From the NCBI GenBank assembly GCA_016858145.1, contig JAEHOE010000098.1:434001-498000 (forward strand): DNA of 64,000 bases, written 5' to 3'. This document shows positions 32,950 to 44,938 of the stretch, piece after piece (within the stretch, counting starts at the first letter, position 1; every line of letters starts with the position of its first letter). Below the pieces are notes generated by a model. That model did not search any database. It saw only the letters and a list, made by a program, of their open reading frames with translations, and was not told the DNA's origin. The translations under genes were made by a program, and so were the position numbers. Origin of the DNA: Edaphochlamys debaryana. Taxonomy: Eukaryota > Chlorophyta > Chlorophyceae > Chlamydomonadales.

Positions 32950-35900
32950 CTATAAGAACGCCCTGCCAGCGGAGGTCCTGGGCGCGACGCCTCCCCCTCT
33001 CGCCCCCGCGCGCGAGCCCCCACGTGACCCCCTCTGCGCCTCCAGGTCCTCCTCCTCGTCCTCCTCGTCACTGTCGTCCTCCCCACGTGACGGCGGCCGC
33101 GCGAACCGCCCCGACGTGCGGAACAGCCCACGCGGCGGCGGCGTCTCTGTCTGCGCCTGGCCCGGCCGGGCCGGCAGCCCCACCATTCTGCCGCCTGAGC
33201 CCGGTGGGGCCGGGGAGGACCCGGGCGGTCTCCGCCACCGCCCCGCGGCTGCCGCCCCGGCGGCAGCGGACGGACCCCCCGCGGTGGAGTCGTCACTATC
33301 CGTGTCCTCTTCGCTCTCGTCTCTGACGGACGTAGGGCGAGACACGGGCCGGGAAGGCGGGCGGGAAGGCGGGCGAGAAGGCGGGCGGGAGGGTGGCCGG
33401 GAGGGAGGCCGGGAGCGGCCGGCGCCCGGGGTGGTGCCGGCCTCTTCCCCCCCAGCATCTGGCCGGTAGAACACGCCCGCTCGGCTGCCGTTGGTGCTCG
33501 GTCTCGGCGGGAGGGATCCCACCGCCGCCGCCGCCGACCCAGATGCCGGCGGCTTGGCCCCCCGGCTGGCTAGCGGCGCTGCCGCCGCCGCCGCAGCGGC
33601 GGCCCTCGCGCCTGTCCCAGCGCGGCCGCGACCAGCCCATGACGCCGCGCCTCCGTCGCCTCCTTCGCTGCTGCTGCTGCTCAACTCTTCGTCTTCCTCG
33701 TCTTCAGCCGCCGCCGCCGCTGCAGCAGCCCTGCCTCCGCTACTACGTGCGCCGCCTCTAGCGCCGCCGCCAGCCAGCTGATTTGCCTGCCGCGCCGACG
33801 CCGCCGTTGATCCGCCGACCCGTCGCGACACGGCTGCCGCCGCGCCGCCAGCCGCCGCCGCCGCAGCGGCGGCGGTCAGCCCGGGCGTCCTTGCGCCTGA
33901 CGGCGCCGCCCGGGCTCGCCTAGTGCCGCCGCTGACAGCGCCGCCGGTCGTACCGCTGTCCTCCGGCGTCGCGTTGTACAGGGTGTTATTAGTCATGCCG
34001 ACCGCGCTGGCGGCGCCGCCAGACGAGCCCAGCAGGACGCCTAGTTTGGCCCGGGGGTGCAGCCGCTCGCTCTGGATCCCTCCTCCCCCTGGCGGAGGCG
34101 CAATGGCGTAGGCTTCGAGCGCGCGTTTTCGCAAAATGCGCTTACGAATCAGGATGGCCGCAGCCGCGATCCCGACTAGGACCACGGACAGCACGGGTAC
34201 CAAGACCGCAATGAGGATGGTGTTATTGCTCTGTGTGTTGGAGTCGCTGGGGCTGTTCTCAAGATTGAGGTCGGAGGGTGGCGATGGCGGCGACGGCGGC
34301 GGCTCCGGCTCCGGCGGGCTGGGCGGTGCGGGCGGCATGGGGGACGGTGGAGGCGGCGAGGGCGACGGCGGTGGGGGCGGCGGCGGGGGCGGGGGAGGCG
34401 GTGGGTATGGTGGCGGGGGTGGCGGCGGCGGAGGTGGGGGCGGCGGCGAGGTTGGCGGATAGAGGGGCGGCGGCGGCGGAGGATCTGGCGGGGCCGGCGG
34501 CGAGGGAGGGGGGCTGGGCGGCGGGCTGGGAGCCCGCGGCTCGCGCGGCGGCCGCTGCGGGAACCGGCGCGGCGGCAGGGGCGCCAGGGGAGGCGGCGAC
34601 GGCGGCGGGTCCGGGGCCCAAGGGGTCCAGGGAGGCCAAGAGGGGGACAGCGGAGGAGACTCCACAGGTGATTGGGGCGCGGGCGGCGGGCCCGGCAGGT
34701 CGGGCCTGGAAGGTGGCGGGTCAGGGGTCATGGGCTCAAAGGGGCCGAGAGGTGGGTAGGGGGGAAACGTAGGCAGCGGCGGCCTGGGGTTGGGAGCGGT
34801 GGGCGGCCGGGGCGGGCGGCGACGGCGGGGCCGCGGCGGCCGCGGCGGCAGTGACGGAGCCGGAGAGCGGGGCGCGGGCGCCAATGGGGGCAGCGGGAGG
34901 CCGGGTGGCGGCGGCGGTTGGGATGGGGCCGAGGGCGGAGCGGGGGGATCGTCGTAGTAGTAGTCATCTGGTGGGAGCGTGTTGGGTGCGGGGGATGGCG
35001 GTATGGAGGGCGGCGAGAGGGAGGGCGTCGAGGGGTCCGTAGGCGGAGTGCCTTCGAGGCTGGGAGGTGACGGCTGCGCTGGCTCGGATGGCGGTGGGCT
35101 GGCGGGAGGGGGCTCAGTCCCAGGCGCTACGGGAGGCGGCGCGTCTTGGGGAGAAGCCGGGGGTGGGAGGTCGGGAGGAGGGGACACCTCTGAAGGCGAG
35201 TCCGGCGGTGGGGTGACGGGAGGGGGCTGGTCCGGAGGTGGGGACACCTCTGCAGGGGAGTCCGGCGGTGGGGTGACGGGAGGGGGCTGGTCCGGAGGAG
35301 GGGACACCTCTGCAGGGGAGTCCGGCGGTGGGGCAACAGGCGGGGGCTGGTCCGGAGGAGGGGACAGCTCTGCAGGTGACTCCGGCGGTGGGGCAACAGG
35401 CGGGGGCTGGTCCGGAGGTGGGGACACCTCTGCAGGTGACTCCGGCGGTGGCGCAACAGGCGGGGGCTGGTCCGGAGGTGGGGAAACCTCCAGAGGTGAC
35501 TCCGGCGGTGGCGCAACAGGCGGAGGTGAGGACGGTGGCGGGGAGTCAGGAGGAGGTGCTTCGGGTGGGGGTGAGGACTCTGGTGGCGGCATGTCTGGCG
35601 GCGGGGACTCAAGGACCGGAGACCCTGGCGGTGGAGGTGTCTCAGGAGGTGGTGGGGATCCCGGCGGCGGTGGGGCCTCAGGAGGTGGTGGAGCCTCCGG
35701 TGGAGGTGGGGACTCTGGAGGCGGCGGAAACTCTGGCGGCGGCGGGGCCTCCGGTGGCGGTGGTGACTCCGGCGGAGGTGGCGCGTCAGGCGGAGGCGGG
35801 GACTCGGGGGGTGGAGGTGATTCCGGCGGCGGAGGGGCTTCAGGAGGAGGTGGCGACTCCGGCGGTGGCGGAGACTCCGGTGGCGGAGGCGACTCCGGGG

Positions 35901-36780
35901 GTGGCGGGAACTCGGGCGGTGGCGGAGACTCTGGCGGAGGGGGCAATTCCGGCGGTGGAGGAGATTCCGGCGGTGGTGGGGACTCCGGAGGTGGTGGAGA
36001 CTCCGGCGGCGGCGGAGACTCTGGCGGAGGGGTTGCGGGGGCGAACACGGGCCACTTAATGCCGGTCTCACGCATCCTTTCCACCCCGCTTTGCTGTAAC
36101 ACGTGGCTGTCAGGCAGCGTTATGCGGCTGCAGGTTTTGTGCGCCGCCGATGGGCACTGAGTCGGGAAGAGTAGCACTAGGGCCACAACGGGCCCGCTCA
36201 AGAAGACACACTGCTACGGTAACCGTCAGGGCTTCACGCGCAATCCTGGGGACAGAAGCCCACGGTAGCTTGCACCCTCGGGCTCGCTCAACAATGTAAT
36301 AACCCTGGAAGTGTGCACAGACCTTCTGCTGGGTGTGGGTGCGCCTACCTGGGCTTGCCGGGCCGGCAGGCGGCGCATCCTGCAGCAGGCGCCGGGTGCT
36401 GCTGAAGATCGGAGCCCTCGCCTGGACGCCCCACATCAGCTGCTCATCTGCATCGACTGCGCTACGCAAGGGCGCAGCCCCACGTGCTTGAGGCGTCGGC
36501 AGGCCTGCGGGGGTGAGGTAGGGTGCACCGGTGAGCTGAAGGGGTACAGGCTGCCCGTGGAGGCAAAGTTGTGCGTCCCCTGCGTAGCTTCTTGGCGGTC
36601 CCGTATATGCATATTATCCTGAACCCGCTGGAGCGGGTTGAGGTGCAGGAGCCCCTGGCCTGGCTTCCGCGCCAGCCAACCCATGCGTACGCCTATCACC
36701 TCACCCAGCGCGCCATTTAGCAATAGCAGTAGCAGCGCCATCACCAGCATCGTTATGCAGCGTTCGTGCTTCTCCGCCAT
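32950..36780 (-). CDS. Single-pass membrane protein with Pro-rich ectodomain (paralog E)
   Basis: The exons are 36780-36705, 36456-36349 and 36176-32950, for 1136 residues. Exon 1 encodes a signal peptide (MLVMALLLLLLNGALV). Exon 2 contains FSSTRRLLQDAPP, a segment common just after signal peptides of volvocine extracellular proteins. The ectodomain is several hundred residues of PPPESP-type repeats, typical of hydroxyproline-rich wall or matrix proteins. One transmembrane helix lies at about residues 711-735 (ILIAVLVPVLSVVLVGIAAA), followed by basic RKRILRKRALEAY. The cytosolic tail is Gly-, Ala- and Ser-rich with GVLLGSS, NNTLYNAT, EDSGTTG, VSRRVG and SRPPSRP motifs and acidic patches. It is paralogous to the next gene upstream on the same strand, with a 76-nt first exon and the same intron phases in both. 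The start of exon 3 (a CTAG acceptor) is the least certain join. A role linking wall and cytoplasm is inference. Confidence 0.7.
35161..35520 (-). repeat. Six 60-bp coding repeats in gene E
   Basis: Six consecutive units of exactly 60 bp encode a 20-residue repeat whose core is PPPDQPPPVAPPPESP followed by AEVS or a close variant. Substitutions (A/T, E/D, V/L) are few, pointing to recent unequal crossing-over or slippage in the ectodomain. Confidence 0.9.
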
Positions 36781-38100
36781 CCTGCCGGGGCTGGTTGGTT
36801 CCATCACCTTCCCGCGGTCAGCTTTCGCCAGTCGCCAGCTCAGCAGGCCGCGCCTTTTGCCATGATGTTGCCATGAGCCACAACAAACCAGAATTGAGTA
36901 CAGTCGTGGAAGCTTGCGGAGTTCGCGAGGATGGGTTCGGATTGTCAAAAACTTTTCACTGCGTCTGTGTAGTGCTAGGGCGCAGTAATTGGTCCTTGAG
37001 GCCCGCTTGTAAGTAGTAACAATGGGGTAGTCGATCGTAGGTCGGCAGATGTGCCAGAGCCCGACAGCTGCTTCGCAGCGCCACGGGCGCCCGGCGGACC
37101 CGCCTGTGGGCCGCCCTGGCCACGGACACCGTACTCCCTAGCGGCAGTCCACAGCAGAACGCTGTGTCACGATCACGGTGCATGGCACATAGGGCAATCC
37201 GCAATATGCTCTTCGAGAGGCCGTGTGGGCCCCCGAAGGCGGCGGGCCTGCGGTGACGACTCCTGCCAAACCCGCGGCCCGCAGGTCGCTGGCTTGTCTT
37301 TCGCTTGCTTCGTAACATGATAGCATTCTTCACTCAACATGCAACAGCGGCTGTAGGCACGCCTGCAGGGGCGAAGACCAGGGCCCACCACAGCGCGGAG
37401 GAGCCACAGCGGCATGTGTCAGACGCCCTGCGCTGGAGGCCCCCTCTCACTATTGCGAAACACGCCTCTTTAGCTTTTCGCTCCTACCTTCACAATCAAC
37501 ACACATCATATGCCGTGGCCTGCGATGCGCCGGCACTGAGCTCTCCTCATCGTGCCTACCCACTACACCACATGCTCCTGAAATCGTTCACCCGCACACC
37601 CCTGCCTACCTATCTATGCAGGAACCAGGGATGACCACCATCCAGCAATGCGCTGCTATCCACCCTCTACCTGTCTCTACGCTTAACAGTCCGACAACCC
37701 ACATGGTCTTCAGGGCCACAGGAACGCCAGGTGTGCATGGTTCTAGAGAAAGAATGTGCTAGGCGCTGCTAGCTCCAGAGAGAAGGCATTGAAGATACAT
37801 AAAGCGAGATATGCCCACAAAGGAAGATCCCCGCGCCACCGTTCACGGCTGCGCTCCAAAAGTCCAGGCTCCAGCGGCCCACGTGCAGCTCGCTGCAATC
37901 GGCGTTAGCCGCAGGTGGCCCCGTCGGCCAGGTTCTGGTGCGGATCGTGCGATGCCCAATGGCTCAGCGCGGCGCATTACCCCATCAACCACCGCCAGCC
38001 AGCTCCTCTCACGCAGAGCTTGCCGCACACGTGAGCCGTCCGCTCACACCAGTGCGTCTGTTGGAGGACACAGTAACCCCCAGCTCTCCACTCCGCCGCC
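36781..38100. other. Intergenic between the two membrane-protein paralogs
   Basis: This stretch should hold the promoter of E on its left and the 3' UTR of F on its right. I recognise no gene, and no TGTAA on the minus strand that would clearly end F. Confidence 0.4.
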
Positions 38101-41100
38101 CTACAGCAGCCACCTCTCCGAATTGGGGCGGGAGTCCGACCCGGGCCGTGACGGGGCGCGCGAGGGCGCACGTGATGTGGGTCGGGAGGGGCCGCGCGAG
38201 GGCGCCCGCGATCTGGGTCGGGCGGCCTCCACGTCACTGCCGTCACTCTCCTCCTCGCTGCTCTCCGACTCTTGTTGGGGTGCACCACGGCCCGGCGGCC
38301 GTCGGAAGGGCGCGCGGACCGACGGCGCGGCGGCAGCGGCGGCCGGGGCCGGGTTAGTGGCCCGACCAAAAAGCCCACGTGACGGTGCAGCTGCGGCAGA
38401 GCGGGCCGCAGGGGAGCGAGGCGGCAGGGCAGCAGCTGCGCCGCTGGGGCGCGGCGGTCCCTTCTGGTTGGGCGGGGACGTGCTGGGCGGCCGACGCCAG
38501 CGAGAGGCCCCGGCTGCGGCTGACGGGCCGGGGCCCGCCGCCGTCGAGTCCTCGCTCTCACTGCCACTGCTGCTTTCGTCCTCGCTGTCCTCCTCTCCCC
38601 TGCCAGATTGCCGCCGCGACTGTGGTCGGGAGGTCGGCCGGGAGGGGGGTTGGGAGGTCGGCCGGGAGGGCGGTCGGGAGGGTGCCCGTGAGCCGGCCCC
38701 GGAGGACGGGGGCACGGACGGAGGACGTGACCCTGCCACCGAGGCTGCGGCCGCCGGGGGCTTGGTCAGCAGGCGAGCAAAGAAGCCGGCCGGCTTGGAG
38801 GCACCTGCCGCAGCCCCGGCGGCGGCAGCCGCAGCGGCGCCGTTGGCGGCGCTCGGCCGGCGGCTGCGGCTGGCAGGCCGCGCGCCGCCGTCACTGTCGT
38901 CCCCGCTGCCCCCCTGGCTCTCGCTGTGGGACGCAGGCCGCTTGCCGCCGCCGCTGTGGTGGCTGGCCTTGCTGAGCCTGCTCAGAGAAGGCTTCGAGTC
39001 CTCGGACGGAGTGTGTGCGACTGCGCGGACCGTCACCGTCCGCCGCGCCGTCGGTGTGGCGGCGCCGCCAGCAGGGCCTGCGGTGCGGCCGCCGCGTGCC
39101 GCGCCTGCACCGTGCTCGTCATCATCCGAGCGGTTGAACACGCCGGCCTTGATCTTGCCCCCGCCCTGCGCGCCGGCACCAGGCCCGCGGGGCAGGCCCG
39201 GCGGCTTGCCACCCTTGCCGGCACCGGCGCTCGTGGCGGACTTGCGCCGGCCGAAGCCAGTGGCTCCGTACTCCGGATCGCTCCCGCTGTCGCCATCGTC
39301 GTCCTCGTCTTCGTCGGCCCTCCGCCGCTGCGCCCCCGTGCGCTGGGACTTGGCGGCAGCACTCGTAGCGGCGACGGCTGCGGCCCCAGCGGCTGGCTTC
39401 TTCCGCCCCCAGCCGGGGTCATCGGCGGCCTCGTCAGGCTCTGAACCGCGGCGTGACGTCCCTGACCTGCCGCTACGGCCCGACTGCTCGCGGCGGGCCC
39501 AAGACGCCGCGCCCTTGTCGCCGCCGTCACTGTCTTCCTCTTCATCACCTCTTCGGCTGCGAGCGCCGGTGAGTTGGTTAGTGGCGCGGCGGCCCGCCAC
39601 CGGCGGCGGAGCGTTACCCACGCGGCGGGAGACGGCCGCGGCCGCGCCACCAGCGGCGGCGGCCGCGGCGGCGGCAGTGCCGACGCGGGGCTGGGCCGGC
39701 CGGCGCGGCCTGCCGCCGCTGCCCGTCGCGCCGCTGTCCTCCGTCTCCGCAGCCGTGTCGTACAGCATATTGTGCGCAAGGCTGGCCTTGGCGCCTGCGC
39801 CCTTGCCGCCCCCGCCTCCGCCTGCGCCTGAGGATAGCAGCACGCCCAGGCTCGCGCGCTTAGTGAAGCGCGCGCTTTGGGCCGCGCCGGCCCCGGCCTC
39901 CTCGCCGCCGCCGTCGTTGTCGCCGCCAGCAGCAGCGCCGGCTACGTTGTAGAACTCAAGCGCGCGCTTACGCTGCTGCCGCCTTCGAATGTAAAGGAAC
40001 GCGACAACGCCGGCGATTGACGCAACCACGAGCACGGGAACGAGCACAGCGACTAAGACGGTGTTGGAGGTGGAGGTGGTGCGCTCGGATGGAGAGGCGG
40101 TGAAGTTGATGGGGGGCAGGGGCGGGGGTGACGGAGGGGGGAGCGGGGGGTAATCCGGCGGTGGGGCCTGCTGAAGGATGCGTGGGGGCGGGCGAATGAT
40201 CACGGGCACTGGTGGAGGGCCCTCGTTCTGAGGGGGTCCCTCCATGCCCGGAGGGTCGAAAAACTCTCCGGGAGCAGGGAAGGAAGGGGGCGCGAGCGGC
40301 GGCGACACGGCTGGCGGCGGTGAAAGCGGCGGCGGCGTTTCTGGCGGGGGCGCGGGTGGCGGGTCGGGGGAGGTTGGTGGCTGTGGGAACTCTGGCGGGG
40401 GTGGCGTCGATGGAGGGACCGGCGACTCCGGGGGCTGTGGTGACTCCGGGGGAGGCGGCAAGCCCGGCGGCGGCGGCAGCTCTGGCGGCGGCGAGTCTGG
40501 CGGAGGGGTGCTTGGCGGCGGCGAATCGGGCGGCGGCAGTTCGGGGGGCGGCGGGGTTGCAGGCGGTGGCGACGCTGGGGGCGGAACGTCCGGCGGGGGG
40601 GTCAAAGGGGGCGGCGACTCTGGTGGCTGTGGTGCGCCTGGCGGCGGCGACTCCGGTGGAGGTGTGACCGGCGGAGGCAGCTCAGGCGGAGGCGCCAGCG
40701 GAGGCGTTGGCACGTCTGGCGGTGGCGCAGGCGGCGACGGCTCCGCAGGCGGCGGCGTGGGCGGCGGCGGCCGCGGGGGTTTGGGCCGGCGGGGAGGCTT
40801 CGGGGGTCGTGGCCTCTTGGGTGGCCGCGGAGGGGCGGATGGCGCGTCCGGTGCCAAGGGGGGCTCTGCCGGCTCCAGGGGCGGAGGCGCAGGCGGCGAT
40901 ACTGCGGGGTGCGGACGAGGGGGATGCGCCGTGTCAACAGCCCACATCAAAGGCAAAGTCAAGCGCCCACTAATACTCCTGAAGAGAAGGCGGCGCACAG
41001 TCGAGCGATAAAGACCGGTAGGGCGCAGAGTGACTCTCTCCACACGCCTGGAACCAAGAACAACAGCCCTGCTTACCCGGCGGCGTCGGCGGCGGCGGGT

Positions 41101-43531
41101 AGGCAGGCGGCTGGTCCGGCGGCGGCAGGCCGGGCGGCGGCGTGGGGCTGGCCGGCGGCATGGGAGTGCTCGGCGGCCGCGGGCTCAGCGGCAAGTCCGG
41201 CGGCGGCTGTGGCAGGTCCGACGGCGGCTGCATGGCGCCCGGCGGCGCTGGGGCGGCGGGGTCTGACGGAGGCTCGTCCACGCCTGGCGGCGGCGCTGGG
41301 GAGGCAGGGCTGCTTGGCGGAGGCGCGTCCGGTGCGTATGGGGGCCACTGGGGCTCCGTCGGGGGAGACGGGTTTAGGGACGGTGGCGTCGGCGCGAAAG
41401 CTGACGGCGGCGGAGCGGTTGGACTGGGCGTGGCCGGGGGCTGGGGCGCAGCGGGCGGCGGTGGCGTGCCAGGTGCTGGCAGCCCGGGCGGAGGAAGGCC
41501 GGGTGGCGGCGGCGCCGCTGGGGGAGGAGTGCCAGGCGGCGGGGTGCCGGGCTCGGGCGACGGCGGCGGCGGAGAGGGCGCAGGTGGAGGGGACGCGCGC
41601 ACTCGGGGTGGCCGAGGCGGCCGGGGCGGCACGGGCGGACGGGTGGGCTGGCGCGGAGGCCGCGGAGACGGAGGCTGCGGCGGCGGGTCAGGCGACGGCG
41701 GGGGCTGCGCAGGAGGGTCCGGGGAAAGCGGGGCCATGCCCGGAGGATAGGGCGCCTGGGGCGGCGGCGGCTCCACTGGGGCGTAAGGCGGCCAAGGCGG
41801 AATGGCAGGGAATGCGGGACGCAAGGGCGGTGGCGAGGGTGGTTGAGGCCCTGGAGGACGCGGTGCATCCGGCGGTTGGTACGGCGGGGGATCAGCCGGT
41901 GGCGGAGTGCCCGGAGGTGGTGGGGGAAGGGGTGCCCCTGGTGGCGGCGCGCCCGGCGGCGGCGGGGAATCTGGGGGCGGGGTCAGCGGTGGGGGCGTGC
42001 CTGGCGGCGGCGGCGAAGCTAGTGGGGGCGAAGGGGACATTGCCCGGGGGCGAGGCGGCCGGGGGGGCCGGGGCGGCCGCGGCGCCGTGGGCGGGGTTCC
42101 CGGCGGCGATGGCGGCGGCGGCGGGGGCGGCGGCAGGGGGGCATCGGGCAGCTCCGGCGGCGGCGGCGACGGCACGCCCGGGCTTGCTGGCGGCGGGAAG
42201 GAAGGAGGCGCAGGAGCCGTCGCCGGGGGCGGCGGAGCCTCCGGCGGTGGTGGTGGCGGTGCGTCCGGCGGCTGAAAGGGCGGGGGCGGGCGGGGCGCGC
42301 CCGGGGGCGGAGGGCTTTCCGGGGGCGGAGCCAGCGGCGAGCCCGGAGGAGGGGCGTCTGGCAAATATGGGGGAAACTCCGGGTACTCGGGGAAAGAAGG
42401 CCTTGACGGCGGTGGAGAGCGAGCCGCCACCGGCGGAGGCGGAGGCGGCGCCGGAGGGGCCTCTGGCGGGTCTGCAGCGCAAGGGCATGAGCAGACCGCG
42501 TGAGGCTATGGCCCCCCAGCCGTTGCGTTGCTGTCGCTGATGCCCTTGATCCCAGGCTGCCCCTTCGCTTGTGCACCCTCACGCTGTCCTACGATGGAGT
42601 CGGTACGGAATTCTCGCCTGCGCTCGACACTTCACGCCAACCCTCCACCAGGCTGCCCCGTTCGGTATTCTGAAGGACCCACATCGCCCTGGTGTGGCCT
42701 CAACCTGTGCACCGTACGGGTGCCCTCGTGCCCTGACCCGGGCTCCAGAGGAGCCGCTACTCGCGTGTTCCCTTCGTACAAGACCTCCCATAGCGGCCTG
42801 GCCTGGCCCTCGTTAGAAGCACACCCCGGTAACCTACGTGCCCGCTAACGCTAATGTGGTTCCATACTCCATAGCCCGTTGCCCGCTGACAGCTGTGCGC
42901 AGGTCCATGGGGCCATGTGGGTTGCGCGCGCAACAGTTCCCAGGCCTCCTAAGCACACAAGCCGCCCTTCGCCGCACCTGGTGACCAGGGCGGCCAAGGC
43001 GGAAGGTCCGGAACAGCTGTAAGCCGCCGACGAGATGCGCTGTGAAGGATACCGATGGCGGCGGTGGCGCTGGGGCTGCCCCCCAGCTTCTGGGCACCCG
43101 CCTCCGCCCCCTGCCCTCGCAGCGCGTGTCGATGGCCGCCATGGCAGCCCGGTCCCGGGCCGCGCGCATCCGGATGCAAGCATCCGGCAGGGCTACGCTG
43201 CGGGCTCCCTGTTGGGGGATCGAGGACCCGTGAGGTCAGGGGGCAAGGAGAGACTTGCCGCGGTGGCGGGGGGAAGGAACGTAGGTGCGCGAAGATGGCC
43301 GGGCGCGGTTTGGCGCGTGCAGCCCTACCCCCAGGCTAGTTGCGCTTCCGATGGGAACCGCTCGATGCGTTTGGAGGGGCCGGGGTGCGGGGCGCGCGTC
43401 GCAAAGCCCACAAACTGAGCAATCCGTCTGTCTGCGCCTGCAGCGGACCACTTACCGCTCGTTAACCCCGTAAGCATCACCGCCAGAGCAGCAATCCACA
43501 GCCATCTGCGCAGCTGGAAGCAGCTTCGCAT
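38101..43531 (-). CDS. Single-pass membrane protein with Pro-rich ectodomain (paralog F)
   Basis: The exons are 43531-43456, 43208-42978, 42471-41077 and 40901-38101, all joined at phase 1, for 1500 residues. Exon 1 is a signal peptide ([19 protein letters not shown]). Exon 2 ends with [21 protein letters not shown], the counterpart of the RRLLQ segment in paralog E. Exon 3 and the first part of exon 4 are almost pure Pro-rich ectodomain with [14 protein letters not shown] and KRPRPPKPP blocks. A transmembrane helix lies at about residues 847-871 ([20 protein letters not shown]), followed by [13 protein letters not shown]. The tail shares [27 protein letters not shown] and SRP-rich repeats with paralog E. 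An in-frame Met 30 codons upstream would put extra residues before the signal peptide, so I prefer the ATG at 43531. A wall-to-membrane linker role is inference from architecture. Confidence 0.75.
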
Positions 43532-44871
43532 GCTCCGTCGCTCCTGGGCACGACGCCGCTCCGCGCGTCCACCTTCGCCGAGTTGACCGCACGTCTTCCT
43601 GGTGCTCATGCAAGACACCATACTCTAGAGAGCCTACAGCGACTCAGCAGATGCGTGCACAGCAGAAAACACAACATCGCTGCGCTATAGCATCCTCGGC
43701 ATCCTGTGCAGCTACACCCACACAGTCGCGGTGCAGGGAGAAGCCTGTATGAAGTGTAGAGGAATCGGCGGAGGCGTTGCGGTGAATTACCATAGTTGTT
43801 CGTGCACAGCCTGCCAGGCTTGCATGCCACGCCGGGACGCGTGCCAACCAGCCCGACACCCTCCCCGGTCCCGGGGGGTCCCCACACGCGTCCCCATCCC
43901 CATCCTCACGGCGGCATCGGCCTGCGCGGGCTCTCACGAACACAGACATCGGTGGCCGCAGCAGGCCGCGCTCTTACAATCCACGCGTGCATTCTCACTC
44001 TACTAAATTGAAGATGCCGTGCGCCCCGCTGCTCTGTCGGGCCGCAGCGTGTGGGGGTGCCGCCCCACGTGCTGAGGCCCCAGAGCCCCGGATTCCCTCA
44101 GCCGCCGGCATATCAAACAGCCTGCAGCACGTGCTGCGGCCCGGCAGCTCTTGCCTGCGGCCTGCTCTGCCGACAGGCGGGAGCATGAGCTGAGCCTCGC
44201 TGAGGCGGACCCGCTGACGGTCGCACCCCGCATGTCTTCAAACCCGCAAGCCCAACAATCCCTGACGGGTTTACACCGCTTAATTCAGGGGTTGTACACG
44301 TACCCGTGGTGGAGGCTCTGGGCGGGGCCACGTTTGGGCGGCTACTGGCTACTGCTTGAGCGAGCAGCCCCCTCCAACCTTTTGCCGCCCACGGGCCCAC
44401 GGCCCTTCTCCCCCCTCCCTGATCAGGGAGCACAACTGCGCCAGGATGCCGCACCACACTGCAACCCACGTGGGTCTCTGTGGGATCTCAGACGCTGCCA
44501 CATCCCAAGCCATGGCATCATAGTGCGGTTAGCGGAGCTGGGGGCGGGAGGTGCAACGGGTGTATAGGGGGCGTAGGTCGGTCGGGGAGGGGACAGGCTA
44601 GCAGGCAAGGGCAAGCCCGGGGGCGTCGGGCCTTGTCCACGACGCCGAATGAAGCTGCTTCATCCCCCACACCTGCTCAAGTGCTGCTCGTACGGGCGGG
44701 TCTCTGGCTCGGCCTCCTGAGTCCGGCTACCCAGCACGCCAGCAGAGGAGAAGAAACCTTGGGGGTGGGGGCTCAAAGCTGTAGTCCTCTTGAGGTGCGG
44801 CCGCGGAATATCGGTTGGGGCCGGGGGGGATGAGAATCGGGGACGAGGTTACGCGCATAAAGCATGGCCAG
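43532..44871. other. Upstream region of F, no gene recognised
   Basis: Short frames on both strands have no recognisable domain. The promoter of F should lie at the left end. Confidence 0.4.
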
Positions 44872-44938
44872 CCGGGGGACCGGGGGGCCGGGGGGCCGGG
44901 GGGCCGGGGGGCCGGGGGGCCGGGGGGCGGGGGGGGGG
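44872..44938. repeat. G-rich 8-bp tandem repeat (CCGGGGGG)n
   Basis: About seven near-perfect 8-bp units ending in a run of ten G residues on the plus strand. Repeated runs of six G make it a strong G-quadruplex candidate. No gene overlaps it. Confidence 0.9.

Noticed and set aside
35161..35520. Regular 60-bp repeats resembling a CRISPR array
   Set aside because: The units are contiguous without spacers and encode a 20-residue protein repeat in frame.
34979..36160. Gly-rich 393-codon plus-strand frame
   Set aside because: It is the antisense of PPPESP repeats in membrane protein E. Splice sites, signal peptide and transmembrane helix all support the minus strand.
40909..42540. Ala/Gly-rich 543-codon plus-strand frame
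   Set aside because: It is a shadow of the Pro-rich ectodomain of membrane protein F and has no features of its own.
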